Positions 1 through 8,665 of a stretch of DNA of 64,000 nt are shown piece after piece. A model generated the notes under the pieces. It was not told the origin of the DNA and ran no database searches. It saw nothing but the letters and a program-made list of their open reading frames with translations. The DNA is from Synechococcus sp. CBW1002 (GTDB lineage Bacteria > Cyanobacteriota > Cyanobacteriia > PCC-6307 > Cyanobiaceae): assembly GCF_015840915.1 (NCBI RefSeq), contig NZ_CP060398.1, forward strand, positions 744,001 to 808,000, read 5' to 3'. A program made the translations under genes and the position numbers. How positions within the stretch are numbered: position 1 is the first letter of the stretch; each line of letters starts with the position of its first letter.

Positions 1-303
1 ATCCTGATGACCAGCCGCATGGGTTCGATCGCCGACAACAGTTCCGGCGGGTCCTATGGCTACCGGATGTCCAAGGTGGCGCTGTGCATGGCAGGCAAGT
101 CGCTGGCGGTTGACCTGGCGCCCCGTGGCATCGCCGTGGCCATCCTTCACCCCGGGCTGGTGCGCACCCGCATGACGGGCTTCACCGAGCAGGGCATCAC
201 CACGGAGCAGGCAGTGCGCGGCCTGCTGGAGCGCATCGATGCCCTCACGCTCGAGACCTCCGGCACCTTCTGGCATGCCAATGGCCAGGTACTGCCCTGG
301 TAG
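1..303 (+). CDS. Short-chain dehydrogenase/reductase, C-terminal part (cut by window edge)
   Basis: The reading frame is open from the first base, so the N-terminal Rossmann half lies outside the window. The visible part begins with a catalytic-serine-like stretch (TSRMGSI) and the SDR active-site YxxxK (YGYRMSK), followed by the usual 'LHPGLVRT' segment after the active site. These residues mark an NAD(P)H-dependent oxidoreductase of the classical SDR family. The ending (GTFWHANGQVLPW) matches SDR proteins that close with a cofactor-loop/substrate lid. The substrate cannot be told. It converges on the amine oxidase gene 18 bases downstream. Confidence 0.85.
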   Translation: MLMTSRMGSIADNSSGGSYGYRMSKVALCMAGKSLAVDLAPRGIAVAILHPGLVRTRMTGFTEQGITTEQAVRGLLERIDALTLETSGTFWHANGQVLPW

Positions 304-321
304 AGCCTGCGGCCGGAGGAC

Positions 322-1731
322 TCAGCAGCCTGCGTCGAGCCGTTCCAGCACCGCCGCCGCCGCCTCTTCACCACTGCGCACCGCCCCTTCAAAAAAGCCC
401 GGCCAGCGCTCGGCCACCTCGGTGCCGGCCCAGAACACCCGGCCATGGGGCCGGCGCATCGCCTCACCACAGCGGCTCCACAGTCCCGGTGGCATCCAAC
501 CGGCGAAGGCACCGCCCACGAAGGGCATGGCCGGCCAGTCCTTCTCCACGTAGGCCACGGGCTCAAGGGCCTGCGGGCCCAGATAGGCGGCCAGATCCGC
601 CAGCACCGCCTGCCGCCGCTCCACCTCGGAAAGGGTTGCCCAGCGGTGATAGCGATGGCCCACCATGAAGGCGGCCAGCACACCCGCACCGCTCTCGGGA
701 TCGGAGCTGTCGGCGCAGAGCTCCACCGTGGGCTGATCGCCGATGGCGATCCCCGACAGCCCCTGCTCCCGCCACCAGGGCCTGGCATACACCACCAGCA
801 CCTTGGCGCAGGCGCCCATCACCATCTCCTGGTTGAGCTGCTGGCGGTCGGCGGGCAGCTCCGGCGAGAAGCGCAGGCGGGCCACCATCGCCGGCGGCAT
901 GGCCACGATCACCGCACGGCAGGGATATGCCGCCCGATCGGTGGACACGGTGAGCGCAACAGGCGAAGCGGCGCCGGGGTCTTCCAGCACCTCCAATGCC
1001 GGTTCTCCCAGCACCACCACCCCCTCGCCCAGCTCCGCCGCCAGCAGGGCCGGCAGCTGGCCGGCGCCGCCATGGAGCAGCTCCTGCTCGGGGTGTTCGC
1101 CCTGGGAGGCGGTGTGCTGGCCCCAGAGCACATGCAACAGCGACACCTGCTCCGGCTCGGCCGGGCCCAGGAATCCCACCGCCCGGCAGAAGTAGGCGAA
1201 ATACCAGGCGGCGAAGGGGGTGTGGGTGTGGGCGTCGATCCAGTCCTGGAAGCTGAGGCGATCCAGTTCGGCGGCGGCGGGATGGTGGTGGGGGTGGCCG
1301 TCGGGGAACTGAGCCACCAGCGCCTGGAAGCGCTCCAGGGCGGCCATGGCATCGGCCCAGTCGGCGCTGGGCACCGCCGGGGGCTGCCCCTCAGGAAAGC
1401 CCTGGAAGAAGCCGGCGAAGGTACAGCGGCTGCCGCCGAACACCAGCACCGTGGCGCCGTCATGGGGGGATTCGAAGCGGCGGATGCCGTGGCGATCGAG
1501 CAGGGCGAGGAAGCGGGTCTGAGTGGGACCGACCCACTGACCGCCCAGGTCGATCCAGGGTTCGCTGGGCAGCGGCAGCCGCTGGCCGGTCATACGGCCG
1601 CCCAGCTGCCCGGCCGCCTCGACCAGGCGCACCGAGCGGCCCGCCGCCTGCAGGGCCCGGGCCGCCACCAGGCCGGAGAGGCCGCCACCCACCACCACGA
1701 CATCGACAGGTTCAACCGATGGAAGAGGCAT
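322..1731 (-). CDS. FAD-dependent amine oxidase family protein
   Basis: The protein opens with a dinucleotide-binding fold (VVVVGGGLSGLVAARAL) followed by the glutamate and GGRM motif that hold FAD in the monoamine-oxidase/polyamine-oxidase family. Near the C-terminus is a second FAD-contacting stretch (GRVFWAGTEVAERWPGFFEGA), as in this family. It should oxidise an amine or a related substrate with FAD, releasing H2O2. An upstream in-frame start would add 41 residues without family similarity, so I chose the ATG at 1731 (MPLPSVEP), just before the nucleotide-binding fold. Length is about 469 residues, normal for the family. The substrate is unknown. Confidence 0.85.
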   Translation of the reverse strand: MPLPSVEPVDVVVVGGGLSGLVAARALQAAGRSVRLVEAAGQLGGRMTGQRLPLPSEPWIDLGGQWVGPTQTRFLALLDRHGIRRFESPHDGATVLVFGGSRCTFAGFFQGFPEGQPPAVPSADWADAMAALERFQALVAQFPDGHPHHHPAAAELDRLSFQDWIDAHTHTPFAAWYFAYFCRAVGFLGPAEPEQVSLLHVLWGQHTASQGEHPEQELLHGGAGQLPALLAAELGEGVVVLGEPALEVLEDPGAASPVALTVSTDRAAYPCRAVIVAMPPAMVARLRFSPELPADRQQLNQEMVMGACAKVLVVYARPWWREQGLSGIAIGDQPTVELCADSSDPESGAGVLAAFMVGHRYHRWATLSEVERRQAVLADLAAYLGPQALEPVAYVEKDWPAMPFVGGAFAGWMPPGLWSRCGEAMRRPHGRVFWAGTEVAERWPGFFEGAVRSGEEAAAAVLERLDAGC

Positions 1732-1794
1732 GGATCCAGTGAAACGGCCGGGCGCGAGAGCAGCATTAGCCTCGCGCAAGCCGCTGCGGGGTCG

Positions 1795-2391
1795 ATGGGC
1801 CTGCCCTCCATGCTGGCCATGGGCCTGGGGCTCCTGGCGCTGACTCCTGGCCATGTCACCAGGATGCAGGGCCTCTGCTGGCGCACCGCCGAGCCCTTCT
1901 CAACGCCGGAACCGGTTGGCCTCGACGCCCTGGCCGTCGGGTTCCCCGCCGGCGTGCCCTTCGAGCGCCAGCGGTTCAGCATCACCGCTGTTCGCTTCGG
2001 CCCTGAGGCCAGCAGCACCAAGGCAGGCATGACGCCGGGCGAACTGCGCGCCTACGTGCGCTCCATCTTCCTGGCCGCGGGTCCGGGCGGTGGTCCGATC
2101 CGCCGCACGCTGCTGGGCCGCCCAGTGGACGGTGACAGCTTCACCACCTCCATCCCACGGCCACGGCTCGGGGAGATCTACGCACTGCCCCTGGCCAGCG
2201 GCGAGACCGTGGTGCTGGGTTTCTCGATGCCCGTCGAGGCTCGTGCCCAGGGCGAGGCGCTGCTGACGGAGGTGGTCACAACCCTGCGGGAAGCAGACAA
2301 CGGAGACCCCAGCTGCGGCGGCAGGCCCTCAGGCTCCGATGATGGGAATAGGAGCAATGCGTCTGGACTCAGTGAGGGCGCGTGGCGCTGA
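1795..2391 (+). CDS. Hypothetical exported protein
   Basis: This frame is open far upstream, but that part is the shadow of the amine oxidase. The real gene probably starts at the ATG at 1795 or 1810, which gives a short hydrophobic signal-like start (LAMGLGLLALTPG). A mixed domain follows with segments such as FSITAVRFGPEAS and SGETVVLGFSMPVE that read like a folded domain. The last 25 residues are low complexity. I do not recognise a family. It diverges from the amine oxidase with only about 60 bases between starts, so the two probably share a promoter region. Confidence 0.55.
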   Translation: MGLPSMLAMGLGLLALTPGHVTRMQGLCWRTAEPFSTPEPVGLDALAVGFPAGVPFERQRFSITAVRFGPEASSTKAGMTPGELRAYVRSIFLAAGPGGGPIRRTLLGRPVDGDSFTTSIPRPRLGEIYALPLASGETVVLGFSMPVEARAQGEALLTEVVTTLREADNGDPSCGGRPSGSDDGNRSNASGLSEGAWR

Positions 2392-2399
2392 TGCTGTGT

Positions 2400-2606
2400 T
2401 CAGAACTTGCGGAGCTCCCTGCGCATCTTGAGGGGCTGATGGCCTGATTGATGCTGGGTGTAAAGCAGGACCGGCAAGAACACCAGCACCAGGGCGATCG
2501 TGGCCACGACGCCCCAGGACAGTCCTGGCCGGCCTGCTGGTGGGGCATACCGTGGTCTGGTGGTGCTGCGGCGACGCCGTCGTGATGGCCTGTTGAACCT
2601 TCCCAT
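2400..2606 (-). CDS. Small basic single-span membrane protein, unknown function
   Basis: From the ATG at 2606 the frame encodes 68 residues: a very basic N-terminus (RPSRRRRRSTTRPR), a proline/glycine linker, one hydrophobic span (VVATIALVLVFLPVLLY) and a short polar tail. The positive-inside rule puts the N-terminus in the cytoplasm. No family is recognised. The longer frame to 2768 adds only low-complexity sequence, so the internal ATG is preferred. It ends 8 bases from the stop of the convergent gene on the plus strand. Confidence 0.45.
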   Translation of the reverse strand: MGRFNRPSRRRRRSTTRPRYAPPAGRPGLSWGVVATIALVLVFLPVLLYTQHQSGHQPLKMRRELRKF

Positions 2607-2861
2607 CGTTGGATGCTGCGGATCGATGGATGCTGCGGGTGGATGGTGCGGGCCCAATGGGCGGTTCAGTCTGTCGGGGCCGGCGGCTGCCACCACTCTC
2701 GATTCAGCGATTCCGATCCGCTGATCCCAGGGCCCATCGATGCTGGGATCCTCTCTGGAGGCGGCCATCCTGGAGATACGGCAGAGCTTGCTCCGGAAAC
2801 TCCAGCCACTTGATGGTGGATCCGGGCATGGTCCTCGTCGTCATGCCCCTGCCGTTCAGCT

Positions 2862-3431
2862 CTAATCCAGGAATTTAGAACAAGGAAGCCGCAGCAGGAG
2901 CGATCCGCCGGCCTGACAGGCAATCACACCAGCCTGGCGGAAGCTGGTGAGCGCCTTGGTCACCGTGACTCTGGTCATGCCGGCGATGTCTGCCAGCTGT
3001 TGATGCGTGAGGAGCTTCTCGCCAAACGTGAGCGTCACCCCCTGGCTGGTCATGGTGCCGAAGCGCGTGCCGAACCAATCCAGCAACTGCAGCAGCCGGG
3101 CTTCCGCAGGACGCACACGGCTGAGCATCAACAGGATGGCCGCCTGACGCAACTGTTCTTCGAGAAACTCGCGCTCCATCGCGCTGGAGGCCTCCTCCTC
3201 TTCGACCACAACCGGCGAGAGCGTGCGCAGTTCGAGGCCGGAAAGGCCGATCAGCGCCGGGATCACCACCTCGCCGGGGCCCCAGACCCCGAGGGTGAGA
3301 GGGTCAAGCCCCGCACTCCAGCGGGCCAACCAGACATGACCCTGCTCAATCCGCCAGCAAAGGTTGGCGGGCAACCTCTCCCCGGCCCGCAGGCTCAGGC
3401 GAAGACAACGACGTGACATGGAGATGGCCAT
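2862..3431 (-). CDS. Crp/Fnr-family transcriptional regulator
   Basis: The C-terminal 70 residues carry a winged helix-turn-helix typical of the CRP/FNR family (LLTHQQLADIAGMTRVTVTKALTSFRQAG). Ahead of it is the long dimerisation helix region (EEQLRQAAILLMLSRVRPAEARLLQLLDWF). The N-terminal beta-roll is short and has no visible cyclic-nucleotide glycine/arginine signature and no cysteine cluster, so ligand and targets are unknown. NtcA, the best known cyanobacterial member, is longer and has a different recognition helix, so this is a paralogue. Two ATGs (3431 and 3419) are possible starts. Confidence 0.75.
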   Translation of the reverse strand: MAISMSRRCLRLSLRAGERLPANLCWRIEQGHVWLARWSAGLDPLTLGVWGPGEVVIPALIGLSGLELRTLSPVVVEEEEASSAMEREFLEEQLRQAAILLMLSRVRPAEARLLQLLDWFGTRFGTMTSQGVTLTFGEKLLTHQQLADIAGMTRVTVTKALTSFRQAGVIACQAGGSLLLRLPCSKFLD

Positions 3432-3748
3432 CACGGGATACGGCGAGGAGCAGAAGCAGCAAGCCTGAGGCAGTCAGCGCATCAAGAAGCGAAGATCGGC
3501 CGACAGAAGACAAAGGAGAGAGGGAGACATCGTCCCCTGAAAACATGTCGACTGCCGAAGATACTCACCATAGACACAGGGGAAATCACGGCTGAATTAG
3601 GTCCGCAAACCTTAAGTCTTGCTTTGGCAGATGTGTCGATTTAAACCCGCAGGATTCCAGATTGCATCCATAAGTCAGCGTGATCAACGCCTGGAGATTC
3701 CCGCCGCCTGAGGAGCAACCGCAACGGGCCAGCGGACCTGGTGGCGGG
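3432..3748. other. Intergenic region without a convincing gene
   Basis: About 315 bases between the Crp/Fnr regulator and the DUF6671 gene. A 60-codon plus-strand frame here is low-complexity and very polar, and looks accidental. The only notable content is the 39-base sequence shared with another intergenic region at 9100-9138, listed separately. Confidence 0.5.
3691..3729. repeat. 39-base dispersed intergenic repeat, copy 1
   Basis: This stretch begins CTGGAGATTCC and ends CAACCGCAACGGGC. The same two blocks, at the same distance, occur at 9100-9138. The middle differs at several positions. Both copies are in the same orientation in gene-free DNA. It may be a short interspersed repeat or a shared regulatory element; the sequence alone does not say which. 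Confidence 0.5.
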
Positions 3749-4618
3749 TCAGGGGTTACACCAGGGGCAATGCATCGGGTCAGCCTCCCGCCTGCCATCC
3801 CGGCGGGGCTTCAGCTCGCTGTGGCAACAGGCCGAACAGCCCCAGCGCTCCTGCGCCATCAGCGGCGTGGCAGTTCCGCAGCAACGGCACGGCAGGCCTG
3901 CCACAGCCTCGGTTCGTCCCCAGCCCGGTGATTCACAAGCCGGACACAGCTGACGGATCCGTCGCACCAGTTGGAAGCCCAGTCGGCGGATGCTTGCCAT
4001 CCGGGTGGGATTGCAATGGGCTCGCATATCGGTTTCGAGCAGCACCTCGCCATTGGAGGACGCTGCAGCGCAGTGGGCCAACGCGACCTCCAGGTCAGCG
4101 ATGGTGCGGATGGCCTTGATGCAGCGGCCGCTGGGGTCGTGCTGGGCTGGGCGAGCGATCAGGGCATGGCTGGGGAAACGCACCTGCTGCAACCAGGTGC
4201 TGAAGCCAGTGCTGTTGAGATCCGACGGCCCCACCGTGCGGCTGGAAAAGGTGGTGCGCATCTCCAGGCGCCGTTCCACCACGGTGAGCTGACGTTCCAG
4301 ATCAACGAACACCAGCACCTCCTGGCCCACAGGCAGAAAAGGCACGGCGGGATGGGGCCCGAAGCTGCCCTCACTGGCCAAACCCAGTGGCAGCCCGGTG
4401 GCGGCCAGCCCGAGTTTGGCCTTGAGGCGACAGGTGCTTACCGGATCGGCCGGACGCTCGATCTCGCCGCTGAAGGTACCGAGCTGATCGGTGTCGCAGC
4501 CGCAGACCAGCAGTTCCGCCCCCAGCCCATGAAACACAGGCCTGGCCAGCACCCGCTCCTTGCCATGGAGCGTGGTGAGGCAGACCCTGCGCCCGGCATA
4601 GGGAGAGGCCGGCACCAT
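3749..4618 (-). CDS. DUF6671-like protein with C-terminal zinc ribbons
   Basis: The N-terminus (YAGRRVCLTTLHGKERVLARPVFHGLGAEL) resembles the DUF6671 family as I remember it, whose biochemical role is not known. The C-terminal 60 residues contain paired cysteine knuckles (CPAC, CRCC, CSACC, CPWC), which should bind structural zinc. Length 289 is complete. The gene starts 8 bases after the stop of the upstream antiporter gene on the same strand, so the two are almost certainly co-transcribed. That pairing is the only hint to function. Confidence 0.7.
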   Translation of the reverse strand: MVPASPYAGRRVCLTTLHGKERVLARPVFHGLGAELLVCGCDTDQLGTFSGEIERPADPVSTCRLKAKLGLAATGLPLGLASEGSFGPHPAVPFLPVGQEVLVFVDLERQLTVVERRLEMRTTFSSRTVGPSDLNSTGFSTWLQQVRFPSHALIARPAQHDPSGRCIKAIRTIADLEVALAHCAAASSNGEVLLETDMRAHCNPTRMASIRRLGFQLVRRIRQLCPACESPGWGRTEAVAGLPCRCCGTATPLMAQERWGCSACCHSELKPRRDGRREADPMHCPWCNP

Positions 4619-4626
4619 CGTTGGTC

Positions 4627-5967
4627 TCAGGAAGGCTGGGGGGCAGGCACCGGCTTGGCACCGATCACCAGGCGCAGCAGGATCGGTGCCAGGAAGGTGG
4701 TGCCGATCACCATCAGCAGGATCGCAGCCTCCAGGGCTGGGGTGAGGATGCCGGCCTGGGTGCCGAGCCCCAGAAAGATCAGGCCAACTTCGCCACGGGG
4801 CATCATGCCGAGCCCCACCACCAGACGGTTGCTGGGTTCTTTGCTGATGTAGCTCCAGCCCGCCGCCACCTTGCCCACCACGGCCACCACCAGCAGAAAG
4901 ACGGCCACGATCAGCCCTTCACGGTTGGCTGGGTCGAACGGATTCAGCACCGACAGATCCATACCGGTGCCGATCAGCACAAAGAACACGGTGGCAAACA
5001 GGGCCACCAGAGGTTTGACGGCCGCGTCGATGTCGTGGGTGTGCTTTGAGGCGCTGAGGATCAGACCCGCAGCAAAGGCTCCGAGGGCGGCTTCCAGGCC
5101 GATCGCCTGGGCGGCAAAGCAGCTGAGGGTGAGCACCACGAAGCTGGCCACGGCCACATCACCGGGAGCCTTGAGGCGATCCACGACCCAGTCGAAGACC
5201 GGCGCAGCGGTGCGGCTGAGGAAGAGGGCCGCCGCCACGAACACCAGGGCCGCAGCACAGAGCTTGAGAATCGGGCCGATGGTGAAGGCACCACCACCAG
5301 CCAGGGCCACCACCACCGCCAGGATCACGATGCCGAGGATGTCGTCCAGCACGGCCGCGCCGATGACGATCTGGCCCTCCTTGCGCTTGAGCCACTGCAA
5401 CTCACCAAACACACTGGCTGTGATGCCGATCGAGGTGGCCGTCATGGCGGCTCCGGCAAACACCGCCGGGATCAGAGGCACATGGAAGAGGTAGTAGAGG
5501 CCCGCGGTGCCGAGCGCAAAGGGCAACAGCACACCGGTGAGGGCCACCGTGCCGGCCTGCACCCCCACGGCCACCAGTTCATCGAGTTCGCTTTCAAGCC
5601 CCGTGAGAAACAAGAGGGCGTAGAGACCGATCTGAGACACAGCCTGCAGGCTGGGGAACGTCTCGCGATACACCGAGGTCACCGTTTCGGGGGACACATC
5701 GGCCAGGGAGCCGACCAGACCGAGCACCGCACCGCTGAGCTGGGCCTGCGTCTCCGGCGGGAGCACCAGATGCAGACCGGAGACACCGATCAACACGCCG
5801 GCAACCAGTTCGCCGAGGATGGTGGGGAGCTGCAGGCGCACCATCAGCTCGGCCATGGCGCGTGCCGCCACGAAAATCACGAGAAACCGACCAACCCCGA
5901 TCAGGGTCTCGGCCACTTCAACCTGGTGGCTACCGACTTCCATCAGCAGCGCGGGCAAGGGATCCAT
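4627..5967 (-). CDS. Cation:proton antiporter, CPA2 (KefB/NhaS-like) family
   Basis: About 12 hydrophobic spans make up this 446-residue inner-membrane protein. Family features include the early LPTILGELVAGVLIG segment, the PxxxGxxLTG-type region (LTGLESELDEL), and the LEAALGAFAAGLILS and MMPRGEVGLIFLGLG segments typical of monovalent cation/H+ antiporters. It would exchange Na+ or K+ for H+ and so serve pH and salt balance. I chose the ATG at 5967 because the 25 residues before it are polar and unlike the family. It is the first gene of a pair with the DUF6671 gene. Confidence 0.88.
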   Translation of the reverse strand: MDPLPALLMEVGSHQVEVAETLIGVGRFLVIFVAARAMAELMVRLQLPTILGELVAGVLIGVSGLHLVLPPETQAQLSGAVLGLVGSLADVSPETVTSVYRETFPSLQAVSQIGLYALLFLTGLESELDELVAVGVQAGTVALTGVLLPFALGTAGLYYLFHVPLIPAVFAGAAMTATSIGITASVFGELQWLKRKEGQIVIGAAVLDDILGIVILAVVVALAGGGAFTIGPILKLCAAALVFVAAALFLSRTAAPVFDWVVDRLKAPGDVAVASFVVLTLSCFAAQAIGLEAALGAFAAGLILSASKHTHDIDAAVKPLVALFATVFFVLIGTGMDLSVLNPFDPANREGLIVAVFLLVVAVVGKVAAGWSYISKEPSNRLVVGLGMMPRGEVGLIFLGLGTQAGILTPALEAAILLMVIGTTFLAPILLRLVIGAKPVPAPQPS

Positions 5968-6225
5968 CAAGTGTGGAAGAGGTGCCAGCTGTTTTAGGTG
6001 GGAATCGAACCATTCGGGTGGATGCAGTCGATCGGAACCCACAGGAGGCTGTGATCACCGCAATCAGCACAGGTGATCAATCGAGCCGGATCCACCGGTC
6101 ATCGGTCGCCTGTTGCGATGGTGTAGATCAACAAGCCTCAGAACAGATCTGAGCGGCGTTGCCGGATCGAAGCAATCCAATTGGACGCTTGGCTTGTACT
6201 CCAACCATTCGCCCTTCCTGCCGCG
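5968..6225. other. Divergent intergenic region (antiporter / thioredoxin-like)
   Basis: About 258 bases separate the starts of two divergent genes, so promoters in both directions must lie here. I see no clear -35/-10 pair and no RNA gene. A T-loop-like string near 6005 does not close into a tRNA arm. Confidence 0.4.
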
Positions 6226-6705
6226 ATGCAAGTTTCCCTTGCCGCTCTCCTGCTCACGCTCGGGAGTGGGCAGACCATTCCCATGCCTGGATTCCTTCCA
6301 GTCGCACCGCCAGCCCAGGGTGCCAGCCCATGGGTCGCCCAGAAAACCGGTGCCGCCCTCGCCCCGTCCCTGCAGGGCAAACCCGTTGTGGTCGACATCT
6401 ACGCCAGCTGGTGCCCCGCCTGTCGCACGATCGAACCGACCTTGCGTTCCCTGGAAAAGCAGAAGGCCGGCAAGGCCACCTTCGTGCGATTCGATGTGTC
6501 TGATGCCGCCAAGTTGAAGGCATCGCGCGAGCGAGCCCGTGCCCTTGGCCTTGGTCCCTTCCTGGAGGCCAACCGCAGCCAGACCTCCTTGGTGGCCGTG
6601 ATCAACCCAGCCACCGGCGCCACGGTGCAGACCTTCCGAGCCAGCACGGACGCGAGCGCCTACAGCGCAGCGATCAAGAAAACTCAATCGATGATCAAAC
6701 CTTGA
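6226..6705 (+). CDS. Exported thioredoxin-like protein
   Basis: A hydrophobic start (MQVSLAALLLTLGSG) acts as a signal or anchor and is followed by a thioredoxin fold with the active site WCPAC (residues about 62-66), preceded by VVVDIYASW as in the family. It should carry out thiol-disulfide exchange outside the cytoplasm, in the lumen or periplasm. The gene overlaps the next one (a CcdA-type membrane protein) by TTGA. CcdA passes electrons from cytosolic thioredoxin across the membrane to such proteins, so the pair forms one reducing relay. The ATG at 6226 is preferred over the in-frame TTG at 6181. Confidence 0.85.
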   Translation: MQVSLAALLLTLGSGQTIPMPGFLPVAPPAQGASPWVAQKTGAALAPSLQGKPVVVDIYASWCPACRTIEPTLRSLEKQKAGKATFVRFDVSDAAKLKASRERARALGLGPFLEANRSQTSLVAVINPATGATVQTFRASTDASAYSAAIKKTQSMIKP

Positions 6706-7523
6706 GCCGCTCGGCCGTGCGAAGAACAGGACTGACCGTTCTGCTGCTCCTGGGAGTGGCCCCACTGGTGGTGCTGGCGATGGTGCACGGGCTCCCAGGG
6801 ATCGGCACCCACCTGGATCTGGCGATCCTGTCAGCGTCACAGACCTATGCCGAGCGGTTCGAGGCCAGCCCCGCAGGCCCCACGGTTCTTCTTCCGTTCA
6901 TCGCTTTTGGGGGTGGGCTGTTGGCGAGCGTGTCGCCCTGTGTGCTGGCGATGCTGCCGATGAACCTCAGTTACATCGGCACCCTCGGACCGCGCAGCCG
7001 GCTGCAGGCCATCGTCAGGGTTGGGGGGTTCGTGGCCGGCACCGTCGCGGTGTTGAGCCTGTTCGGACTGATCGCCTCCTTCGCTTCAGCCATCGTGGTG
7101 GACCACCGCGGTCCGGTCCATCTGGGGGTGGGACTGATCATCCTGCTGATGGGCCTGAATCTGGGAGGGTGGCTGCCGCTGACCCTGCCCCGACTGCCCG
7201 AACTGCCCCCTGCCGGCGGCCCATTCCTGGTGGGCATGAGCTTTGGCCTGGTCAGTTCCCCCTGCGCCAGTCCAGTGCTGTTTTCAGTGCTCGCCGCGGC
7301 GGCGAGCACTGGCTCCACCCTGTTGTCGGTGATCACGATGATGAGCTATGCCCTGGGTTATACCGCTGTGATTGCCGTCACCAGCCTCTGGGTTGGGCTG
7401 ATGACCGCCTCAAGGCGGCTGCTCAGCCATGGCGGAAGGCTCACCCGATTCAGCGCCTTGATCCTGTTGGCAGCTGGCACTTACTACATCGTCCAGGGTT
7501 GGAGCTGGACCTGGCAGAGCTGA
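6702..7523 (+). CDS. CcdA/DsbD-type transmembrane thiol reductant transporter
   Basis: Six or more membrane spans carry the two family cysteine motifs, LASVSPCVLAMLP in the first core span and LVSSPCASPVL in the fourth. This is the CcdA signature of two half-membrane proline/cysteine motifs. The protein should move reducing equivalents across the membrane for cytochrome c assembly or other exported thiol proteins. An extra N-terminal hydrophobic segment precedes the core. The start is the TTG at 6702, which overlaps the stop of the thioredoxin-like gene (TTGA) and indicates translational coupling. Confidence 0.87.
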   Translation: MSRSAVRRTGLTVLLLLGVAPLVVLAMVHGLPGIGTHLDLAILSASQTYAERFEASPAGPTVLLPFIAFGGGLLASVSPCVLAMLPMNLSYIGTLGPRSRLQAIVRVGGFVAGTVAVLSLFGLIASFASAIVVDHRGPVHLGVGLIILLMGLNLGGWLPLTLPRLPELPPAGGPFLVGMSFGLVSSPCASPVLFSVLAAAASTGSTLLSVITMMSYALGYTAVIAVTSLWVGLMTASRRLLSHGGRLTRFSALILLAAGTYYIVQGWSWTWQS

Positions 7524-7573
7524 GTCCAATCGACGCCGAAAAGAGGGGGCAGGTGAGCAATCATCACCTGGCT

Positions 7574-8665
7574 TCAGACTTCTTCCGTGGTGCAACCACC
7601 CGGCAGGGCGGCGGAGGCAGTAGCAGTGGCAGGGAGCGAGCTGGGAGCCAGAAACAAGGCCTTGATCGTGGCCGCGATGGGTACAGCCGTGATCACACCA
7701 TAGAAATCCGCCAGGGTGGCACCCACCATCACCGAAAAGAGGATCACGATCGGATTGAGGCCGGTGAGCTTTCCCAGCAGCCGGGGCGGAAGGATGTTCT
7801 CAATCACCTGATCCAACAGAATCAGCACGGAGAACACTCTCACACCAAGCCAGAAGCTCTTGAACAGAAACAGGACGCTGACCAACAGAATGCCAAGGAT
7901 GGCGCCAAACGGAATGAATCCCATCAGACCGATGACGCAACCCGAAAGGATGGGGAACGGTGCCTGCAGCACAACCAAAGCTGGCGTCAGCGCACAGACC
8001 AGCACCACGGCCAGCACCAGTTGGTTGAAGATATAGCTGTTGAAGTTACGCCGAAGCACGCTGAGAACCTGCAGGCCACGGTCACCCGGCAACCAGGAGA
8101 CCAGGCAGTTCCGGACCAGCTCACCTCCATAGATCAGGAAGAAAATGGTCAGCACGAGCAGGAAAAACAGGCTGAAGAAGCTGCCAAGCGATCCGGAGAC
8201 GAAGCCGGGAATTCCAAGCAGCACACTTTCGATCTGATCCTTCACGTTGGCGGCCACGCCTTCAATGATCACGCTGGCATCAAGCGGCAGGCCCGCCTCG
8301 TTGGCCCTGCCGCTCAGCAGCACCAACTTGCCGACGCTGGAATCGATCCACTCCGGTAACGCCTGGGTGAACCCGATGAAGCGGAGCAACAGCAAGGGGA
8401 TCACGGTGGCGCTGGCCAGCACCGCGCCACCGATGAACAGCAGGAACACCGCACCAATCGCCCAGCCCCTCTGCAGGCCCAGGCGCCTTTGCAGCAACCG
8501 CACCGGGAGGTTGAGAATCAGGGCGATCACCCCCGCCAGGATGAAGGTGGAGGCAACTCCCTCGAAGGCGCGATACAGCGAGCTGAACACCCAGAGGTTC
8601 AGCACGACCACAGGAAAGCCGAGGCCCAGCACCAGCGAGCGAGGCAAGGGAGAAGGCAGGTTCAT
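7574..8665 (-). CDS. AI-2E family transporter
   Basis: The 363-residue protein has about eight membrane spans in the order of the AI-2E/PerM family: paired N-terminal spans, a long soluble loop, and then conserved C-terminal spans around GLMGFIPFGAILGI and QVIENILPPRLLGK. Family members are exporters or permeases of small molecules or ions. Naming after autoinducer-2 does not mean that this one carries AI-2. It converges with the ccdA-like gene, 50 bases apart. Confidence 0.88.
   Translation of the reverse strand: MNLPSPLPRSLVLGLGFPVVVLNLWVFSSLYRAFEGVASTFILAGVIALILNLPVRLLQRRLGLQRGWAIGAVFLLFIGGAVLASATVIPLLLLRFIGFTQALPEWIDSSVGKLVLLSGRANEAGLPLDASVIIEGVAANVKDQIESVLLGIPGFVSGSLGSFFSLFFLLVLTIFFLIYGGELVRNCLVSWLPGDRGLQVLSVLRRNFNSYIFNQLVLAVVLVCALTPALVVLQAPFPILSGCVIGLMGFIPFGAILGILLVSVLFLFKSFWLGVRVFSVLILLDQVIENILPPRLLGKLTGLNPIVILFSVMVGATLADFYGVITAVPIAATIKALFLAPSSLPATATASAALPGGCTTEEV

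Noticed and set aside
445-1794. Long plus-strand frame opposite the amine oxidase
   Set aside because: His/Gly/Gln-rich shadow of the minus-strand gene; only the part from 1795 onward looks like protein.
5985-6025. T-loop-like string (GGTTCGATTCC on the minus strand) suggesting a tRNA
   Set aside because: The bases on either side cannot form a 5-bp T-stem and no acceptor or anticodon arm is present.
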